Below are positions 63,927 to 64,000 of a DNA stretch of 64,000 nucleotides, piece by piece; the first letter of the stretch is position 1, and every line of letters starts with the position of its first letter. Both the position numbers and the translations under genes were made by a program. The notes below the pieces were generated by a model, which was given only the letters and a program-made list of their open reading frames with translations, was not told where the DNA came from and did no database searches. The DNA is from Microbacteriaceae bacterium VKM Ac-2855 (GTDB lineage Bacteria > Actinomycetota > Actinomycetes > Actinomycetales > Microbacteriaceae): NCBI GenBank assembly GCA_013204985.1, contig JABMLG010000009.1, positions 148,826 through 212,825 on the forward strand. The letters run 5' to 3'.

Positions 63927-64000
63927 AGTGTCAAGTGGTCGTTGCAACGCTGGTGTCTGCTGTCGCGGTTGCGAGCAGTTGGTTCATCCGTTGGGCGGGG
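63927..64000 (-). mobile_element. IS30-like insertion sequence end (partial, runs off the right edge)
   Basis: From about 63927 the sequence changes from repeat to TGTCAAGTGGTCGTTGCAAC, which resembles the terminal repeat of actinobacterial IS30 elements, and contains the end of a transposase frame. The exact boundary is uncertain by a few bases. Confidence 0.5.
63931..64000 (-). CDS. Transposase C-terminal fragment, IS30-like (partial)
   Basis: The last 22 codons of a minus-strand gene, PAQRMNQLLATATADTSVA then TTT and TGA. The pattern P-A-x-R-x-N-x-L-L followed by a V-A-T-T-T end is typical of IS30 transposase C-termini. The catalytic DDE core is outside the window, so the family call rests on this tail and the adjacent end sequence. 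Confidence 0.5.
   Translation of the reverse strand, partial: PAQRMNQLLATATADTSVATTT

Overview
The window is GC-rich, densely packed chromosomal DNA from a Gram-positive actinobacterium. Gene order and protein sequences fit the Microbacteriaceae and look most like Microbacterium. Evidence: the block hrcA-dnaJ-rsmE-HIT-phoH with an adjoining lepA-DUF1990-hemW group, a CIRCE operator at hrcA, CydABDC, a single-domain CofE, a DUF3515 lipoprotein, and frequent GTG starts that lie 6-8 nt after a TANNNT -10 box, as expected for leaderless mRNAs. No rRNA, tRNA, CRISPR array, prophage or plasmid function was seen. An IS30-like end is cut off by the right edge.

Layout. 1-3900 (minus): heat-shock/RNA block phoH(partial)-HIT-rsmE-dnaJ-hrcA. 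4070-4987 (plus): two tandem DUF4870 membrane proteins. 5087-10652 (minus): hemW, DUF1990, lepA, a GNAT acetyltransferase and a class I/II aminotransferase. 10956-11216 (plus): rpsT behind a long leader. 11420-18216 (minus): holA, comEC, comEA, leuS. 18389-20456: divergent pabB/pabC for p-aminobenzoate. 20467-26200 (minus): cydABDC, the bd-type quinol oxidase and its assembly exporter. 26542-31221: a GH3 glycosidase, TetR, DedA and SDR. 31350-34584 (minus): a ProU/Osm-type compatible-solute ABC importer. 34869-38544: TetR, then a tight SRAP-App1-HTH_42 operon that may be a DNA-damage module. 38694-45515: YceI, NagZ-like lipoprotein, DHA2 exporter, NodB-type lipoprotein deacetylase and a class A penicillin-binding protein. 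45568-50436: a nonspecific nuclease, a 0.6-kb tandem repeat array, a second class IV aminotransferase, cofE, coaD and two unknowns. 50443-57229 (minus): MoxR-DUF58-transglutaminase followed by recG. 57419-62424: rsmD, thiL, a DUF3515 lipoprotein and a plsC-gpsA-ddl operon. 62425-64000: accessory end with palindromic repeats, a DUF559 protein and the IS30-like end.

Three non-coding signals stand out. First, a dispersed family of about 60-bp imperfect palindromes (outer arms CCCGGG, inner TCACGAACCG-like) occurs at six or more places. It is expanded into a seven-unit 85-bp array at 46420-47014, and one copy is interrupted by the IS30-like end. Second, at least seventeen genes fit a leaderless promoter rule that also corrects several start codons; two divergent pairs (pabB/pabC and thiL/DUF3515) share overlapping, outward-facing -10 boxes. 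Third, several operons end in long perfect hairpins, the largest a 62-nt palindrome at 18321-18382. Two genes, comEC and gpsA, lack a stop at their expected end and stay open into the next gene in another frame.
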